A stretch of 32,119 bases of DNA from an uncultured Azospirillum sp. (GTDB lineage: Bacteria > Pseudomonadota > Alphaproteobacteria > Azospirillales > Azospirillaceae), in NCBI RefSeq assembly GCF_946480385.1, contig NZ_CAMLJP010000077.1:1-32119 (forward strand), in the 5' to 3' direction. Under the pieces are notes generated by a model. The model searched no databases, was not told the DNA's origin, and saw nothing but the letters and a program-made list of their open reading frames with translations. Both the position numbers and the translations under genes were made by a program. Of the stretch, positions 17,390 to 25,210 are shown piece after piece (the first letter of the stretch is position 1; the number at the start of each line of letters is the position of its first letter).

Positions 17390-18327
17390 GCGGCGACAAT
17401 AATAACGTTCGGCATTTTCTCGACATCGACCGGCTGGACGGCGCCACTCTGCGCCGCCTGCTCGACCATGCCGTCCGCATCAAGACCGACCTGAAGAAGG
17501 ACCGGCTGGCCCATTCCACCCTGCTGGCCGGCCGCTCGCTGGCCCTGATCTTCGAGAAGCCGTCGACCCGCACCCGCGTGTCGTTCGAGGTCGGCATGCA
17601 GCAGTTCGGCGGCAGCGTCGTCGTGCTGAAGCCCGACGACATGCAGCTGGGCCGCGGCGAGACCATCGGCGACACCGCCCGCGTGCTGTCGCGCTTCGTC
17701 GATGCGGTGATGGTCCGCACCACCGGCGAGGAGCGGGTGCATGAGCTGGCGGCCCATGCCAGCATCCCGATCATCAACGGCCTGACCGACCAGACCCACC
17801 CCTGCCAGATCATGGCCGACCTGATGACCTTCGAGGAGCATCGCGGTCCGATCAACGGCCGGACGGTCGCGTGGCTGGGCGACTGCAACAACGTCGCGGT
17901 CAGCTGGGCCCACGCCGCCGTCCGCTTCGGCTTCGAGCTGCGTCTGGCCTGCCCGACCGTCTACGGCCCCTCGCCGGAGCTGCTGGCCTGGGCGGAGCGC
18001 GAGGGCACCGGCCGTCTGGTCGTCACCGAATCGCCGGAAGAGGCCGTGCGCGGGGTGGAGTGCGTCATCACCGACGCCTGGGCTTCGATGCACAACACCG
18101 ACGTGGACGAGCGCGCGGCGATCCTCAGCCCCTATCAGGTGAACGAGGCGCTGATGGCGCACGCCCACCCCGACGCGCTGTTCATGCACTGCCTGCCGGC
18201 CCACCGGAACGAGGAAGTGACCGACGGCGTGATCGACGGCCGCCATTCGGTGGTCTGGGATGAGGCAGAAAACCGCCTGCACGCCCAGAAGGCTATCCTC
18301 GGCTGGTGCATGGGCGTTCTGGACTGA
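17386..18327 (+). CDS. argF: Ornithine carbamoyltransferase
   Basis: Makes citrulline from ornithine and carbamoyl phosphate; cytosolic trimer in arginine synthesis. The 313 residues include the carbamoyl-phosphate site STRTR (60-64), HPCQ (138-141) and the ornithine-site [10 protein letters not shown] (268-277). The DCNNV segment at 166-170 and the C-terminal RLHAQKAIL helix are also typical. The ATG at 17386 overlaps the argD stop (ATGA), with AGGAG (17373-17377) 8 bases upstream, so the two are translationally coupled. The arginine pathway order argD-argF is common in Alphaproteobacteria, and hslO often follows, as here. Confidence 0.96.
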   Translation: MSGDNNNVRHFLDIDRLDGATLRRLLDHAVRIKTDLKKDRLAHSTLLAGRSLALIFEKPSTRTRVSFEVGMQQFGGSVVVLKPDDMQLGRGETIGDTARVLSRFVDAVMVRTTGEERVHELAAHASIPIINGLTDQTHPCQIMADLMTFEEHRGPINGRTVAWLGDCNNVAVSWAHAAVRFGFELRLACPTVYGPSPELLAWAEREGTGRLVVTESPEEAVRGVECVITDAWASMHNTDVDERAAILSPYQVNEALMAHAHPDALFMHCLPAHRNEEVTDGVIDGRHSVVWDEAENRLHAQKAILGWCMGVLD

Positions 18328-18362
18328 CGCTCCACGCCTGATATCCGCATGTCATGCTTCGA

Positions 18363-18395
18363 TTTGGCCCTCTCTCGCCCTGGGAGAGGGCCAAA
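18363..18395. repeat. 12-bp perfect hairpin between argF and hslO
   Basis: TTTGGCCCTCTC (18363-18374) and its exact complement GAGAGGGCCAAA (18384-18395) flank a 9-base loop. No T-run follows. The CCCTCTC/GAGAGGG core resembles the arms of the element at 10072-10210, so this may be a short relative. It could end argDF transcription or only attenuate it. Confidence 0.7.
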
Positions 18396-18494
18396 CTCGC
18401 ATGGGTGCCCTGCCGATCTTGATTCGGCCGCTCTCTGCTCCGATCTTCGGCCCTACGCCTGCATAACCGGTCTCTGTCTTAAGGAATGCGCCCT

Positions 18495-19430
18495 ATGGAC
18501 GATCCGTCCGTCCGCCCGCTCACCGATGATTTCGTCCTGCCGTTCCAGATCGAGGCGTCGCGCCTGCGCGGCCGCGTCGTCAAGCTGGGGCCGGCGATCG
18601 ACGAGATCCTGACCCGCCACGACTATCCGCCCACCGTCGCCCGCTTCCTTGCGGAGACGGCGACGCTGGCCGTGCTGCTCGCCAGCATGCTGAAGTACGA
18701 GGGCATCTTCACGCTGCAGACAAAGGGCGACGGGCCGATCCGCCTGATGGTGGCCGACGTCACCTCGGTCGGCGACGTGCGCGCCTATGCCCAGTTCGAT
18801 CCGGAAGCGCTGGCCAAGGCCGAGCGGGACGTCGACATCGCCCCGGCCGCGGCCCTGCTCGGCAAGGGCTACATCGCCTTCACGGTGGACCAGGGTCAGG
18901 ACACCGACCGTTACCAGGGCATCGTCGAGCTGTATGGCAAGACGCTGACCGACTGCGTCCAGCATTACTTCCGCCAGTCGGAGCAGATCGACACCGGCCT
19001 GACCGTATCGGTCGACCGCGCGGTGCTGCCGGACGGCTCCTTGGGCCCCTGGCGAACCGGCGGCATCATGGTCCAGCGCCTGCCCCAGGAACAGGGGCTG
19101 ACCGCGTCGGACAACGAGGACGACTGGCGCCGCGCCATGGTCCTGATGGCCAGCGTCACCGGCGACGAGCTGCTGTCGACCGAGCTGCCGGCCGCCGACC
19201 TGCTCTACCGCCTGTTCCACGAGGACGGCGTGCGGGTCTACGAGGGCCATGCGCTCCGCTTCGGCTGCCGCTGCTCGCGCGAGCGGGTGGAAAACATGCT
19301 GCGCAGCCTGCCCCGCGCAGAGGTGCAGGAGCTGAAGATCGACGACGGCCGGGTCGAGGTGACCTGCCAGTTCTGCTCGACCGACTACCACTTCACCGAT
19401 GCGGATCTCGACCGCGTGTATGGGGCGTAA
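18495..19430 (+). CDS. hslO: Redox-regulated chaperone Hsp33
   Basis: Holdase that is switched on by oxidation and heat; cytosolic. The 311-residue protein has the Hsp33 N-terminal core and a C-terminal zinc switch with Cys258, Cys260, Cys291 and Cys294 (CRC-x30-CQFC). These four cysteines release zinc and form disulphides under oxidative stress, so the switch looks complete. The start is ATG 18495, with AAGGA (18481-18485) 9 bases upstream; ATG 18486 sits directly against that site and is less likely. It is 167 bases from argF with a hairpin between, so it may have its own promoter, although none is clear. Confidence 0.95.
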   Translation: MDDPSVRPLTDDFVLPFQIEASRLRGRVVKLGPAIDEILTRHDYPPTVARFLAETATLAVLLASMLKYEGIFTLQTKGDGPIRLMVADVTSVGDVRAYAQFDPEALAKAERDVDIAPAAALLGKGYIAFTVDQGQDTDRYQGIVELYGKTLTDCVQHYFRQSEQIDTGLTVSVDRAVLPDGSLGPWRTGGIMVQRLPQEQGLTASDNEDDWRRAMVLMASVTGDELLSTELPAADLLYRLFHEDGVRVYEGHALRFGCRCSRERVENMLRSLPRAEVQELKIDDGRVEVTCQFCSTDYHFTDADLDRVYGA

Positions 19431-19443
19431 GCAATGCGATGGT

Positions 19444-19467
19444 GGCCGGTGCCATTGGGTACCGGCC
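19444..19467 (+). terminator. Candidate terminator of hslO
   Basis: GGCCGGT (19444-19450) pairs with ACCGGCC (19461-19467). The stem extends inward by G-T, C-G and C-G pairs to an ATTG loop. It lies 13 bases after the hslO stop. No U-tract follows. Confidence 0.5.
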
Positions 19468-19473
19468 GCCTGC

Positions 19474-19502
19474 TTGCGCTCCCCGTTTGCCTCGCCCATA
19501 CT
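19474..19502 (+). promoter_or_regulatory. Candidate parDE promoter
   Basis: TTGCGC (19474-19479), a 17-base spacer and CATACT (19497-19502). The start point, about 19509, falls inside the palindrome at 19503-19523. A second option is TTGCCT (19487-19492) with AATTAT (19510-19515). Confidence 0.45.
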
Positions 19503-19523
19503 CTATGTCAATTATTGACATAG
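19503..19523. promoter_or_regulatory. Palindromic operator of parDE
   Basis: Two exact 10-base arms, CTATGTCAAT and its complement, flank a single T. The site is A/T-rich in a GC-rich setting and lies 21 bases before parD. ParD-type antitoxins bind such sites with their ribbon-helix-helix domain to repress their own operon, so autoregulation is likely. Confidence 0.7.
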
Positions 19524-19544
19524 AACCCTCAGGGGGAGGACGCG

Positions 19545-19820
19545 ATGGCGACCAACGTGCATCTGACTCCGGAGTTGGAACGCTTCGCCCGCGACTGCGT
19601 AGAGGGCGGACGCTACAACAATGTCAGCGAGGTCGTGCGGTCCGGCTTGCGGCTTTTGCAGGAAGCCGAGGAGCGGCGGCAAAGCTTCAACGCCATGCTG
19701 CTCCAGGCCGAGGCCGAAGCCGACCGGGACGGCAGCATCGCCATCGACGACGTCCTGGCCGAAGCCGACGCGATCATCGATTCAGGCATCAACTTCGGCA
19801 TCCATTCCCGCGACCAATGA
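19545..19820 (+). CDS. parD: Antitoxin of the ParD family
   Basis: The 91-residue antitoxin neutralises the ParE toxin and represses the operon. The N-terminal ribbon-helix-helix is clear: NVHLTPELERFARDCVEGGRY, then NNVSEVVRSGLRLLQEAEE (25-43). The acidic C-terminal tail (about 50-91) would wrap the toxin. The ATG at 19545 follows AGGGGGAGGA. A 4-base ATGA overlap joins it to parE. The pair is chromosomal, between hslO and a lipoprotein gene. Confidence 0.93.
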   Translation: MATNVHLTPELERFARDCVEGGRYNNVSEVVRSGLRLLQEAEERRQSFNAMLLQAEAEADRDGSIAIDDVLAEADAIIDSGINFGIHSRDQ

Positions 19821-20125
19821 CCGCCGCGTTGCTGTCGCCGGCGGCGCGCCATGACCTGCTGGCGGCAATCCGCTGGATCGCCCGCGACAATCCCGGCGCC
19901 GCCCGCGCCTTGCGCGATACGGTTGCCCGGACGGCCAAACGCATCGGCACTCATCCGTTGGTCGGAACGCCACGCCCAGAACTGGCCGAGCCCTCCTATC
20001 GCTTCGTCAGCTTGACCGGCTTTCCCTACATCATCGTCTACAATGCCGAACGCCGGCCGCCGTTGATCGTCCGCATCCTTCATGGCGCCCGCGATCTGCC
20101 GGCTCTGCTCGGCGACCTGTCCTGA
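19817..20125 (+). CDS. parE: Toxin of the ParE/RelE superfamily
   Basis: The 102-residue toxin partner of ParD. It has the ParE fold order: helical hairpin (LLSPAARHDLLAAIRWIARDNP, then AARALRDTVARTAKRI), the linker HPLVGTPRPEL, and a C-terminal sheet with YRFVSLTGFPYIIVYN and the closing 'RILHGARDLPALL' motif common to ParE. ParE toxins usually poison DNA gyrase rather than cut mRNA; that is family knowledge. Nothing looks truncated, so the toxin is probably active. The ATG at 19817 overlaps the parD stop. Confidence 0.92.
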   Translation: MTAALLSPAARHDLLAAIRWIARDNPGAARALRDTVARTAKRIGTHPLVGTPRPELAEPSYRFVSLTGFPYIIVYNAERRPPLIVRILHGARDLPALLGDLS

Positions 20126-20201
20126 ACCCCCTCGCAAGGTCGACGCATTCCGTATGGGAACTCGCCGGAATAGGCGTGATGCACCCCTCCGCCTTGCCGG
20201 C

Positions 20202-20217
20202 TATAGTGCGGCGCACT
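20202..20217. promoter_or_regulatory. Palindrome overlapping a -10-like box before the lipoprotein gene
   Basis: TATAGT (20202-20207) looks like a -10 box, but no good -35 is found. A 13-bp palindrome, AGTGCG-G-CGCACT (20205-20217), overlaps its end. This could be promoter plus operator for the gene at 20250. Confidence 0.3.
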
Positions 20218-20249
20218 CTTCCAACCACCCTCCCTCACCCGGAGCCCCC

Positions 20250-20846
20250 ATGCTGTCGCGCCGCTTTGCCCTTGCCGCCGGAATGGCCACCCTCCTGCTT
20301 GCCGCCTGCCAGAGCGCGCCGCCGCGGCCGGCGCCGCGGCCGGTCGATTTCTCCAATTTCGGGCCGATCGTGCTGAATGCCGGCACCATCGACGTGGTCG
20401 ATGCCTACCGGCCGGTGGGCGGCAAGCATGTGGAGAACCGTTCCGCCGTCCCGCCGGCCGAGGCCGTGCGGCGCTGGGCGACGGAGCGGCTGCAGGCGGC
20501 CGGCGGGCCGGGGCGCGTGCGCGTCACCATCCGCGACGCCAGCATCGTCGAGGTGCCGCTGCCCACCAAGAAGGGCATCACCGGCTATTTCACCAACGAC
20601 CAGGCCCAGCGCTATGACGGGCGAATCGAGGTGGAGATCACCGGCGAGGTGCCGGACACCGGCAATGGCGGCTTCCGCGGCGTGACCCGGTCCACCGTCA
20701 CCCACTCCACCACCGTGGCGGAGAACATCTCGCTGGCCGACCGCGAGGCCACCTTCCTCGACATCACCCGCCGGATGATGGAAGACCTGAACGCCCGTCT
20801 CGACGCCGGCATCCGCAAGGATCTGGCCCCGATGGTCCGGCGGTGA
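20250..20846 (+). CDS. Lipoprotein of unknown function
   Basis: A 198-residue lipoprotein. The signal peptide (MLSRRFALAAGMATLLLAAC) ends in a lipobox, LAAC, with Cys20 as the lipid anchor. Gln at +2 predicts transfer to the outer membrane. A Pro/Arg-rich linker follows, then a domain with PAEAVRRWATERLQAAG, a VRVTIRDASIVEVPLP strand and DGRIEVEITGEV, and an end helix. The beta-rich, Thr-rich middle suggests a small periplasmic fold. I do not recognise a named family with confidence. ATG 20250 follows GGAG (20241-20244) by 5 bases; the longer frame from 20082 overlaps parE and is rejected. Confidence 0.87.
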   Translation: MLSRRFALAAGMATLLLAACQSAPPRPAPRPVDFSNFGPIVLNAGTIDVVDAYRPVGGKHVENRSAVPPAEAVRRWATERLQAAGGPGRVRVTIRDASIVEVPLPTKKGITGYFTNDQAQRYDGRIEVEITGEVPDTGNGGFRGVTRSTVTHSTTVAENISLADREATFLDITRRMMEDLNARLDAGIRKDLAPMVRR

Positions 20847-20928
20847 TTTCCCGGCGCTGACCTCTCCATAGGAGTTGGCCCGGCCCTTGCGATGGGCACT
20901 CGACCTTTCGTCAGAACGGAGAGTGCCC

Positions 20929-21183
20929 ATGCCGAAATTCGACCTCTACGTCGTCCGGCCGCCAGAGGGATCGGCCACCATCACCGCCATCCCCGAGGAA
21001 AAACAGCAGGCGTCCCAGGCGGCGCTCCGCAACCTCAGCCGCTCCGGCTGCGTGGTGAAGTCGCTGGGCGACATCGATCTGTCCTTCGTCAAGAAGTCGG
21101 AGGCGCAGATCAAGCTGGAACTGGCGGTGCGGCAGATGTTCGCCGCCTCCGCCTACAAGCCGCCGGTGTCGATAGTCTGGTAG
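20929..21183 (+). CDS. Small protein of unknown function
   Basis: An 84-residue soluble protein that I do not recognise. It opens with a beta strand (KFDLYVVRPPEG), then has a helix containing EEKQQASQAALRNL, a 'SGCVVKSLGDIDLSFVKKSE' segment and a C-terminal helix ending in PPVSIVW. No signal peptide or motif is visible. The start is set by GGAGAG (20918-20923), 5 bases before ATG 20929; a longer frame from 20875 has no such site. It converges on kup across a GC-rich hairpin region. Confidence 0.7.
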   Translation: MPKFDLYVVRPPEGSATITAIPEEKQQASQAALRNLSRSGCVVKSLGDIDLSFVKKSEAQIKLELAVRQMFAASAYKPPVSIVW

Positions 21184-21189
21184 CGGCAT

Positions 21190-21243
21190 GAGGCGGGCGG
21201 CCTTCGGGCGGGGGCGGCACAAACTGCCCTCGCCCGCCGCCTC
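21190..21243. terminator. Two-tier hairpin between convergent genes
   Basis: Outer stem GAGGCGG/CCGCCTC (21190-21196, 21237-21243) and inner stem GCGGGGGC/GCCCTCGC (21208-21215, 21226-21233, one G-T pair). It lies between the small ORF and the kup stop and may terminate both strands. There is no U-tract on either side. Confidence 0.45.
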
Positions 21244-21287
21244 ACCGGTAAAATCTGGCCGGCAAACTCTGCCCGTCCTGATTCGCC

Positions 21288-23180
21288 CTAAATCTCCAGC
21301 TGCATGCCCAGTTCGACCACCCGGTTGGGCGGGATGCAGAAATATTCCGACGCGCTGGACGACAACTTCGACAGGAAGATGAACAGCGGTTCCTGCCAGC
21401 GCGGCAGGCCGGACTTGCCGTGGGTGCGGATCAGCGTCTCGCGGCTGACGAAATAGGTCGTCTCCATCGACTCGAACGGCAATCCTGGGATGCGCCGGGC
21501 CTCCAGCGCCTGCGGGATGTCGGGCTCGTCCTTGAAGCCGAAATGGACGATCAGCCGGAAGAAGCCGGCGGACAGCGCCTTCAGCTCGAAACGCTGGTCG
21601 TCCGGCACATGGGGCACGTCCTCGATGTCGACGGTCAGCAGCACGACCCGCTGGTGCAGCACCTTGTAGTGCTTCAGGCTGTGCAGCAGCCCCGGCGGCA
21701 GGCCGCGCGGGTTGCCGGTCAGGAAGACGGCGGTGCCCTGCACCCGCTGCACCGACCCGCCCTTCAGCCGCTCCAGCAGCATGTCGAAGGGCAGCGCGTC
21801 CTCGGCCAGCCGCTTGCGCACCACCTCGCGCCCGCGCCGCCATGTCGCCATCAGCAGGAAGACCATCCCGCCGATCACCAGCGGGAACCAGCCCCCCTCC
21901 TCCACCTTGATCAGGTTGGACAGGAAGAAGGCGAGATCGACCGACAGGAACACCACCAGCGCCAGCACCGCCTGCCAGAGCTTCCAGCGGCCGAGCGAGC
22001 GCGCAACCTTGTAGGCCAGCAGCGTGGTCGCCACCATCGTGCCGGTCACCGCGATGCCGTAGGCGGCGGCGAGGTTGCTGGAGGTCTGGAAGCTCAGCAC
22101 CAGCACGATGACGCCGGCCAGCAGCAGCCAGGTCAGTTGCGGCATGTAGATCTGGCCCTTTTCGTGCTCGGAGGTGTGCATCACCTCCATCCGCGGCAGA
22201 TAGCGCAGATGCATCGCCTGCAGCGTCACCGAATAGGCGCCGGAGATCACCGCCTGCCCGGCGATGATGGTCGCGGCGGTCGCCAGCAGCAGAAGCGGCA
22301 CCTGCGCCCAGTCCGGCGCCAGATGGAAGAAGGGGTTCTCGATCGCCTCCGGTTCGTGCAGAAGCAGGGCGCCCTGGCCGAAATAGCACAACAGCAGCGA
22401 CGGCAGCACGATCGTGTACCAGGCGCCGCGGATCGGCTTGCGGCCGAAATGGCCCATGTCGGCATAGAGCGCCTCGGCGCCGGTCACCGCCAGCACCACG
22501 GCACCCAGCAGCAGGAAGCCGTGCCAGCCGTGGTTGAACAGCATCTCCACCGCATGGCCGGGCCACACCGCCCCCAGCACGCCGGGATAGCGAACGATCT
22601 GCCCGATGCCCAGCGCCGCCAGCGTCACGAACCAGACCAGCATCACCGGGCCGAACAGCTTGCCGACCTTCTCCGTCCCGAAGCGCTGCAGGACGAACAG
22701 CCCGATCAGGATCGTCAGCGTGATCGGGATGACGTAGGCGTCCAGCGCCGGCGCCACGACATGCAGCCCCTCCACCGCGCTCAGCACGGAAATCGCAGGC
22801 GTGATCAGGCTGTCGCCGTAGAACAGCGAGGCGCCCATCACGCCGATCGCCATGACCATGCCGGTGCGCCGGTGTCCCGGCCGCATGCCGCGCAGGGCCA
22901 GCGCGGTCAGCGCCAGGATGCCGCCCTCGCCCTGGTTGTCGGCGCGCATGATGAAGACGACATACTTCACCGTCACCGTGATGATCAGCGCCCAGAAGAT
23001 CAGCGACAGCACGCCCAGGATGACCTCCGGCGTCAGCGGGAAGCCACCGCCCTCGGTCAGGCATTCGCGCAGCGTGTAGAGCGGGCTGGTGCCAATGTCG
23101 CCATAGACGACACCCAGCGCCCCCAGCGCGAGCGCGCGCAGCTTTGCCGCATGCTCCCGCCCGTCCATGCTTGCTTCCAT
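21288..23180 (-). CDS. kup: Potassium uptake protein Kup
   Basis: Proton-coupled potassium importer of the KUP/HAK/KT family in the inner membrane, 630 residues, the usual length. The hallmark GVVYGDIGTSPLYTL is at 23-37, in the first membrane helix. About 12 helices fill residues 20-450, with 'FYGDSLITPAISVLSAVEGL' near 115-134. A cytoplasmic domain makes up the last 170 or so residues. The start at 23180 has GGAG 10 bases upstream; ATG 23168, four codons in, has GGAAG 5 bases upstream and is equally plausible. It is divergent from a response-regulator gene, with 244 bases between the starts. Confidence 0.95.
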   Translation of the reverse strand: MEASMDGREHAAKLRALALGALGVVYGDIGTSPLYTLRECLTEGGGFPLTPEVILGVLSLIFWALIITVTVKYVVFIMRADNQGEGGILALTALALRGMRPGHRRTGMVMAIGVMGASLFYGDSLITPAISVLSAVEGLHVVAPALDAYVIPITLTILIGLFVLQRFGTEKVGKLFGPVMLVWFVTLAALGIGQIVRYPGVLGAVWPGHAVEMLFNHGWHGFLLLGAVVLAVTGAEALYADMGHFGRKPIRGAWYTIVLPSLLLCYFGQGALLLHEPEAIENPFFHLAPDWAQVPLLLLATAATIIAGQAVISGAYSVTLQAMHLRYLPRMEVMHTSEHEKGQIYMPQLTWLLLAGVIVLVLSFQTSSNLAAAYGIAVTGTMVATTLLAYKVARSLGRWKLWQAVLALVVFLSVDLAFFLSNLIKVEEGGWFPLVIGGMVFLLMATWRRGREVVRKRLAEDALPFDMLLERLKGGSVQRVQGTAVFLTGNPRGLPPGLLHSLKHYKVLHQRVVLLTVDIEDVPHVPDDQRFELKALSAGFFRLIVHFGFKDEPDIPQALEARRIPGLPFESMETTYFVSRETLIRTHGKSGLPRWQEPLFIFLSKLSSSASEYFCIPPNRVVELGMQLEI

Positions 23181-23195
23181 ACCCGGTCCGCTCCG

Positions 23196-23331
23196 ATCGT
23201 TTCGTACACACGGCCATGCCTAAGGTGGCTTGGCGTCGCCGCGCAAGCCCCGAATGGCGAAACGCGCCACCGGCCCGACCGATCCTCCAACAAGTGTGCC
23301 GCCAAATTCACCCCACTTGGTTCGAAACGAT
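23196..23331. repeat. Separated inverted repeat between kup and the response regulator
   Basis: ATCGTTTCG (23196-23204) and its complement CGAAACGAT (23323-23331) are 118 bases apart in the divergent 244-base region. They could be two half-sites of one regulator, but a 9-base match at this distance could also be chance. A weak promoter for the plus-strand gene, TTGCAT (23359-23364) and TTCTAT (23382-23387), lies nearby. Confidence 0.3.
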
Positions 23332-23424
23332 GTAGGGCGGGCGCGGCACTCGGCACCGTTGCATCGGCAGCAGCGGCATGGTTCTATCCTTGCGTGTAGC
23401 GTGGACAGTTCCGAGCCGGCAGCC

Positions 23425-24483
23425 ATGTCCAATGATCTCCTGTTCGCCTCGGACGAGTCTCCAGACCCGCGGACTGCCTCCGCCGCGGCGGAGGACGCCA
23501 ATCCCGGCGCCCCTCCCTGGCTGGTGCTGGTCGCCGACGACGAGCCGGAGGTGCATGCCGTCACCCGGCTGGCGCTCGCCCGGCTGCGCTTCCGCGACCG
23601 TCCCGTCCGCCTGCTCGACTGCGCCAGCGCGGCGGAGGCGGAGCGTATCCTGCGCGACACCCCGGACATCGCCGTCATCCTGCTCGACGTGGTGATGGAG
23701 ACCGAGGATGCCGGCCTGCAGCTGGTCCGCCGCATCCGCCAGGATCTGGGCAACCGTACCGTCCGCATCATCCTGCGCACCGGCCAGCCGGCCCGCGTGC
23801 CGGAGGAGGAGCTGGTCCTTGCCTATGAGATCGACGGCTATACAGCAAAGACGGAACTGACCGCCCGCCGCCTGTTCACCAGCGTGGTCACGGCGCTGCG
23901 CGCCTATGCCGGGCTGGCGGAGCTGGAACGCCGCCTGGCCGAACGCAGCCGCGCGTTGGAGGAGGCGACCGTCCGCCTGAACCGCATGGCGACCCTGGAC
24001 CCGCTGACCGGCGTGTGGAACCGCCGCCGCTTCCTGGAACTGGCGGCGGCGGAACTGGCGCGGGCGCGCCGCTATGGCCGGCATCTCGGCGTCTTCCTGC
24101 TCGACCTCGATGGCTTCAAGGCGGTCAACGACGCCCATGGCGACGCCACCGGCGATGCGGTCCTGCGCGCGGTGGTGAAACAGGTGCGGGCGGCGTTGCG
24201 CATCTCCGACCACATCGCCCGCTCCGGCGGGGCGGAGTTCGTCGTGCTTCTGCCGGAAACCGACGGGGCCGGCACCGCCGTGGTGGCGGAACGGGTGCGC
24301 GCCGCCCTGGCCGACAGCCCCATCCTGGTGGAGGAGCGGGCGATCCCCGTCACCGCCAGCATCGGCGTCGCCAGTTGGCTGCCCAGCGAACCCGGGGTCG
24401 AACAGACCCTGCACCGCGCCGAACATGCGCTGCACGCCGCCAAACAGGCCGGCCGCAACCGGGTGGAACGGGCGGAGGGATGA
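23425..24483 (+). CDS. Response regulator with degenerate GGDEF domain (GGAEF)
   Basis: A 352-residue two-domain protein. Receiver domain (about 32-165): acidic DDE at 38-40, phospho-acceptor Asp88 in LLDVVME, Thr119, and Lys142 in YTAKTEL, so it should be phosphorylated. A short coiled coil (165-188) leads to the GGDEF domain (190-350). There DPLTGVWNRR, DLDGFKAVND (227-236) and the first metal Asp227 are present. The signature reads GGAEF (268-272): the third residue, which binds metal and is needed for cyclase activity, is Ala. RISD (259-262) keeps the RxxD inhibitory site at the normal distance. It probably does not make cyclic di-GMP but could bind it. ATG 23425 is taken as start; the ribosome binding site is poor. 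The cognate kinase is not in the window. Confidence 0.88.
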   Translation: MSNDLLFASDESPDPRTASAAAEDANPGAPPWLVLVADDEPEVHAVTRLALARLRFRDRPVRLLDCASAAEAERILRDTPDIAVILLDVVMETEDAGLQLVRRIRQDLGNRTVRIILRTGQPARVPEEELVLAYEIDGYTAKTELTARRLFTSVVTALRAYAGLAELERRLAERSRALEEATVRLNRMATLDPLTGVWNRRRFLELAAAELARARRYGRHLGVFLLDLDGFKAVNDAHGDATGDAVLRAVVKQVRAALRISDHIARSGGAEFVVLLPETDGAGTAVVAERVRAALADSPILVEERAIPVTASIGVASWLPSEPGVEQTLHRAEHALHAAKQAGRNRVERAEG

Positions 24484-24515
24484 GGCTGCCGGACCCGTCC
24501 CCTCCCCCGCCGGCA

Positions 24516-24531
24516 TGTTTCATGTGAAATA
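24516..24531. promoter_or_regulatory. parS-like 16-mer
   Basis: The site TGTTTCATGTGAAATA matches the parS form TGTTTCACGTGAAACA at 14 of 16 positions. The differences are C to T at position 8, inside the central CACGTG, and C to T at position 15. It lies 33 bases after the response-regulator stop, outside any gene. It may be a weak ParB site, a decayed parS or a chance dyad (TTTCA/TGAAA). Confidence 0.3.
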
Positions 24532-24628
24532 TCGTTACAGCGCCGCGATTGAACGGCGGAACTCCAGGGGGTAATCCTTAAGGTCGGAAGCATCCACCCG
24601 GATTGCATTCCCGATCGGGGACTCGCAC

Positions 24629-25195
24629 ATGTGGCAGGACTATACCAACGCGCTGATCACCGCCTTCGGGTTGTCGGGGCTGGGGTTCGGCATCGGCAAG
24701 CTCGTCATCGTGATGGGTGAACGCGCGATCGAGCGGCGCCACGGGTCGGAGGGGGTGCGCGACACCATCGCCCGCCGCGCCAAGATGGAGACGAAGTTCG
24801 AAGCCCGCCGCGGCGACCGCATCGGCGAGCTGAAGGAACTGGACGGCGCGGTCGAGGATGTGCTGCGCCGCCGCAAGGTGATGGAACGTCAGATCGAGGA
24901 TGCGCGCCAGTCCGGCGAACGTCTGGTCCGCCTGATCGGCGAGGAGGTTCAGGGCAGCCCCTGCTACGTCGCCATGGTCGTGAACAAATATGTCGGCACC
25001 GGCGCCGCCCAGCAGAGCCAGCACGCGTTGGTCGACCCGAGTTGGGCGCAGCCGCAGATGATCGAGGTGTGGGCGCGCTCGATGGCGGAGGCGCGGACGG
25101 AGATCGAGCGGCACTACCCGCCCGCCTTCGGCTATGCGGTGACGCGGATGCAGGAGTTCCTGTCCGCCGACACGCCCGTCGCCAAAGCGAGCTGA
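24629..25195 (+). CDS. Membrane-anchored coiled-coil protein of unknown function (paralogue A)
   Basis: I do not recognise this 188-residue protein. An N-terminal hydrophobic segment (about 7-29, Gly-rich) probably anchors it. A charged helical region, likely coiled coil (about 30-105), is rich in Arg, Glu and Lys. A C-terminal domain of about 70 residues follows, with VVN at 117-119, SW at 138-139, VWA at 147-149, P164, GYAV at 168-171 and L178. These landmarks recur at the same spacing in the next gene. Start ATG 24629 follows GGGGA (24617-24621) by 7 bases. It is 15 bases from the next ORF, so the two are an operon. A weak promoter, TTGAAC (24549-24554) with TAATCC (24572-24577), may serve both. 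Confidence 0.82.
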   Translation: MWQDYTNALITAFGLSGLGFGIGKLVIVMGERAIERRHGSEGVRDTIARRAKMETKFEARRGDRIGELKELDGAVEDVLRRRKVMERQIEDARQSGERLVRLIGEEVQGSPCYVAMVVNKYVGTGAAQQSQHALVDPSWAQPQMIEVWARSMAEARTEIERHYPPAFGYAVTRMQEFLSADTPVAKAS

Positions 25196-25210
25196 GACAG
25201 AGGACGCGCC

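Noticed and set aside
20911..23217. A 768-codon minus frame over kup
   Set aside because: Arg/Ala/Gly-rich shadow of kup, offset by one base; kup has its conserved motifs in the other frame.
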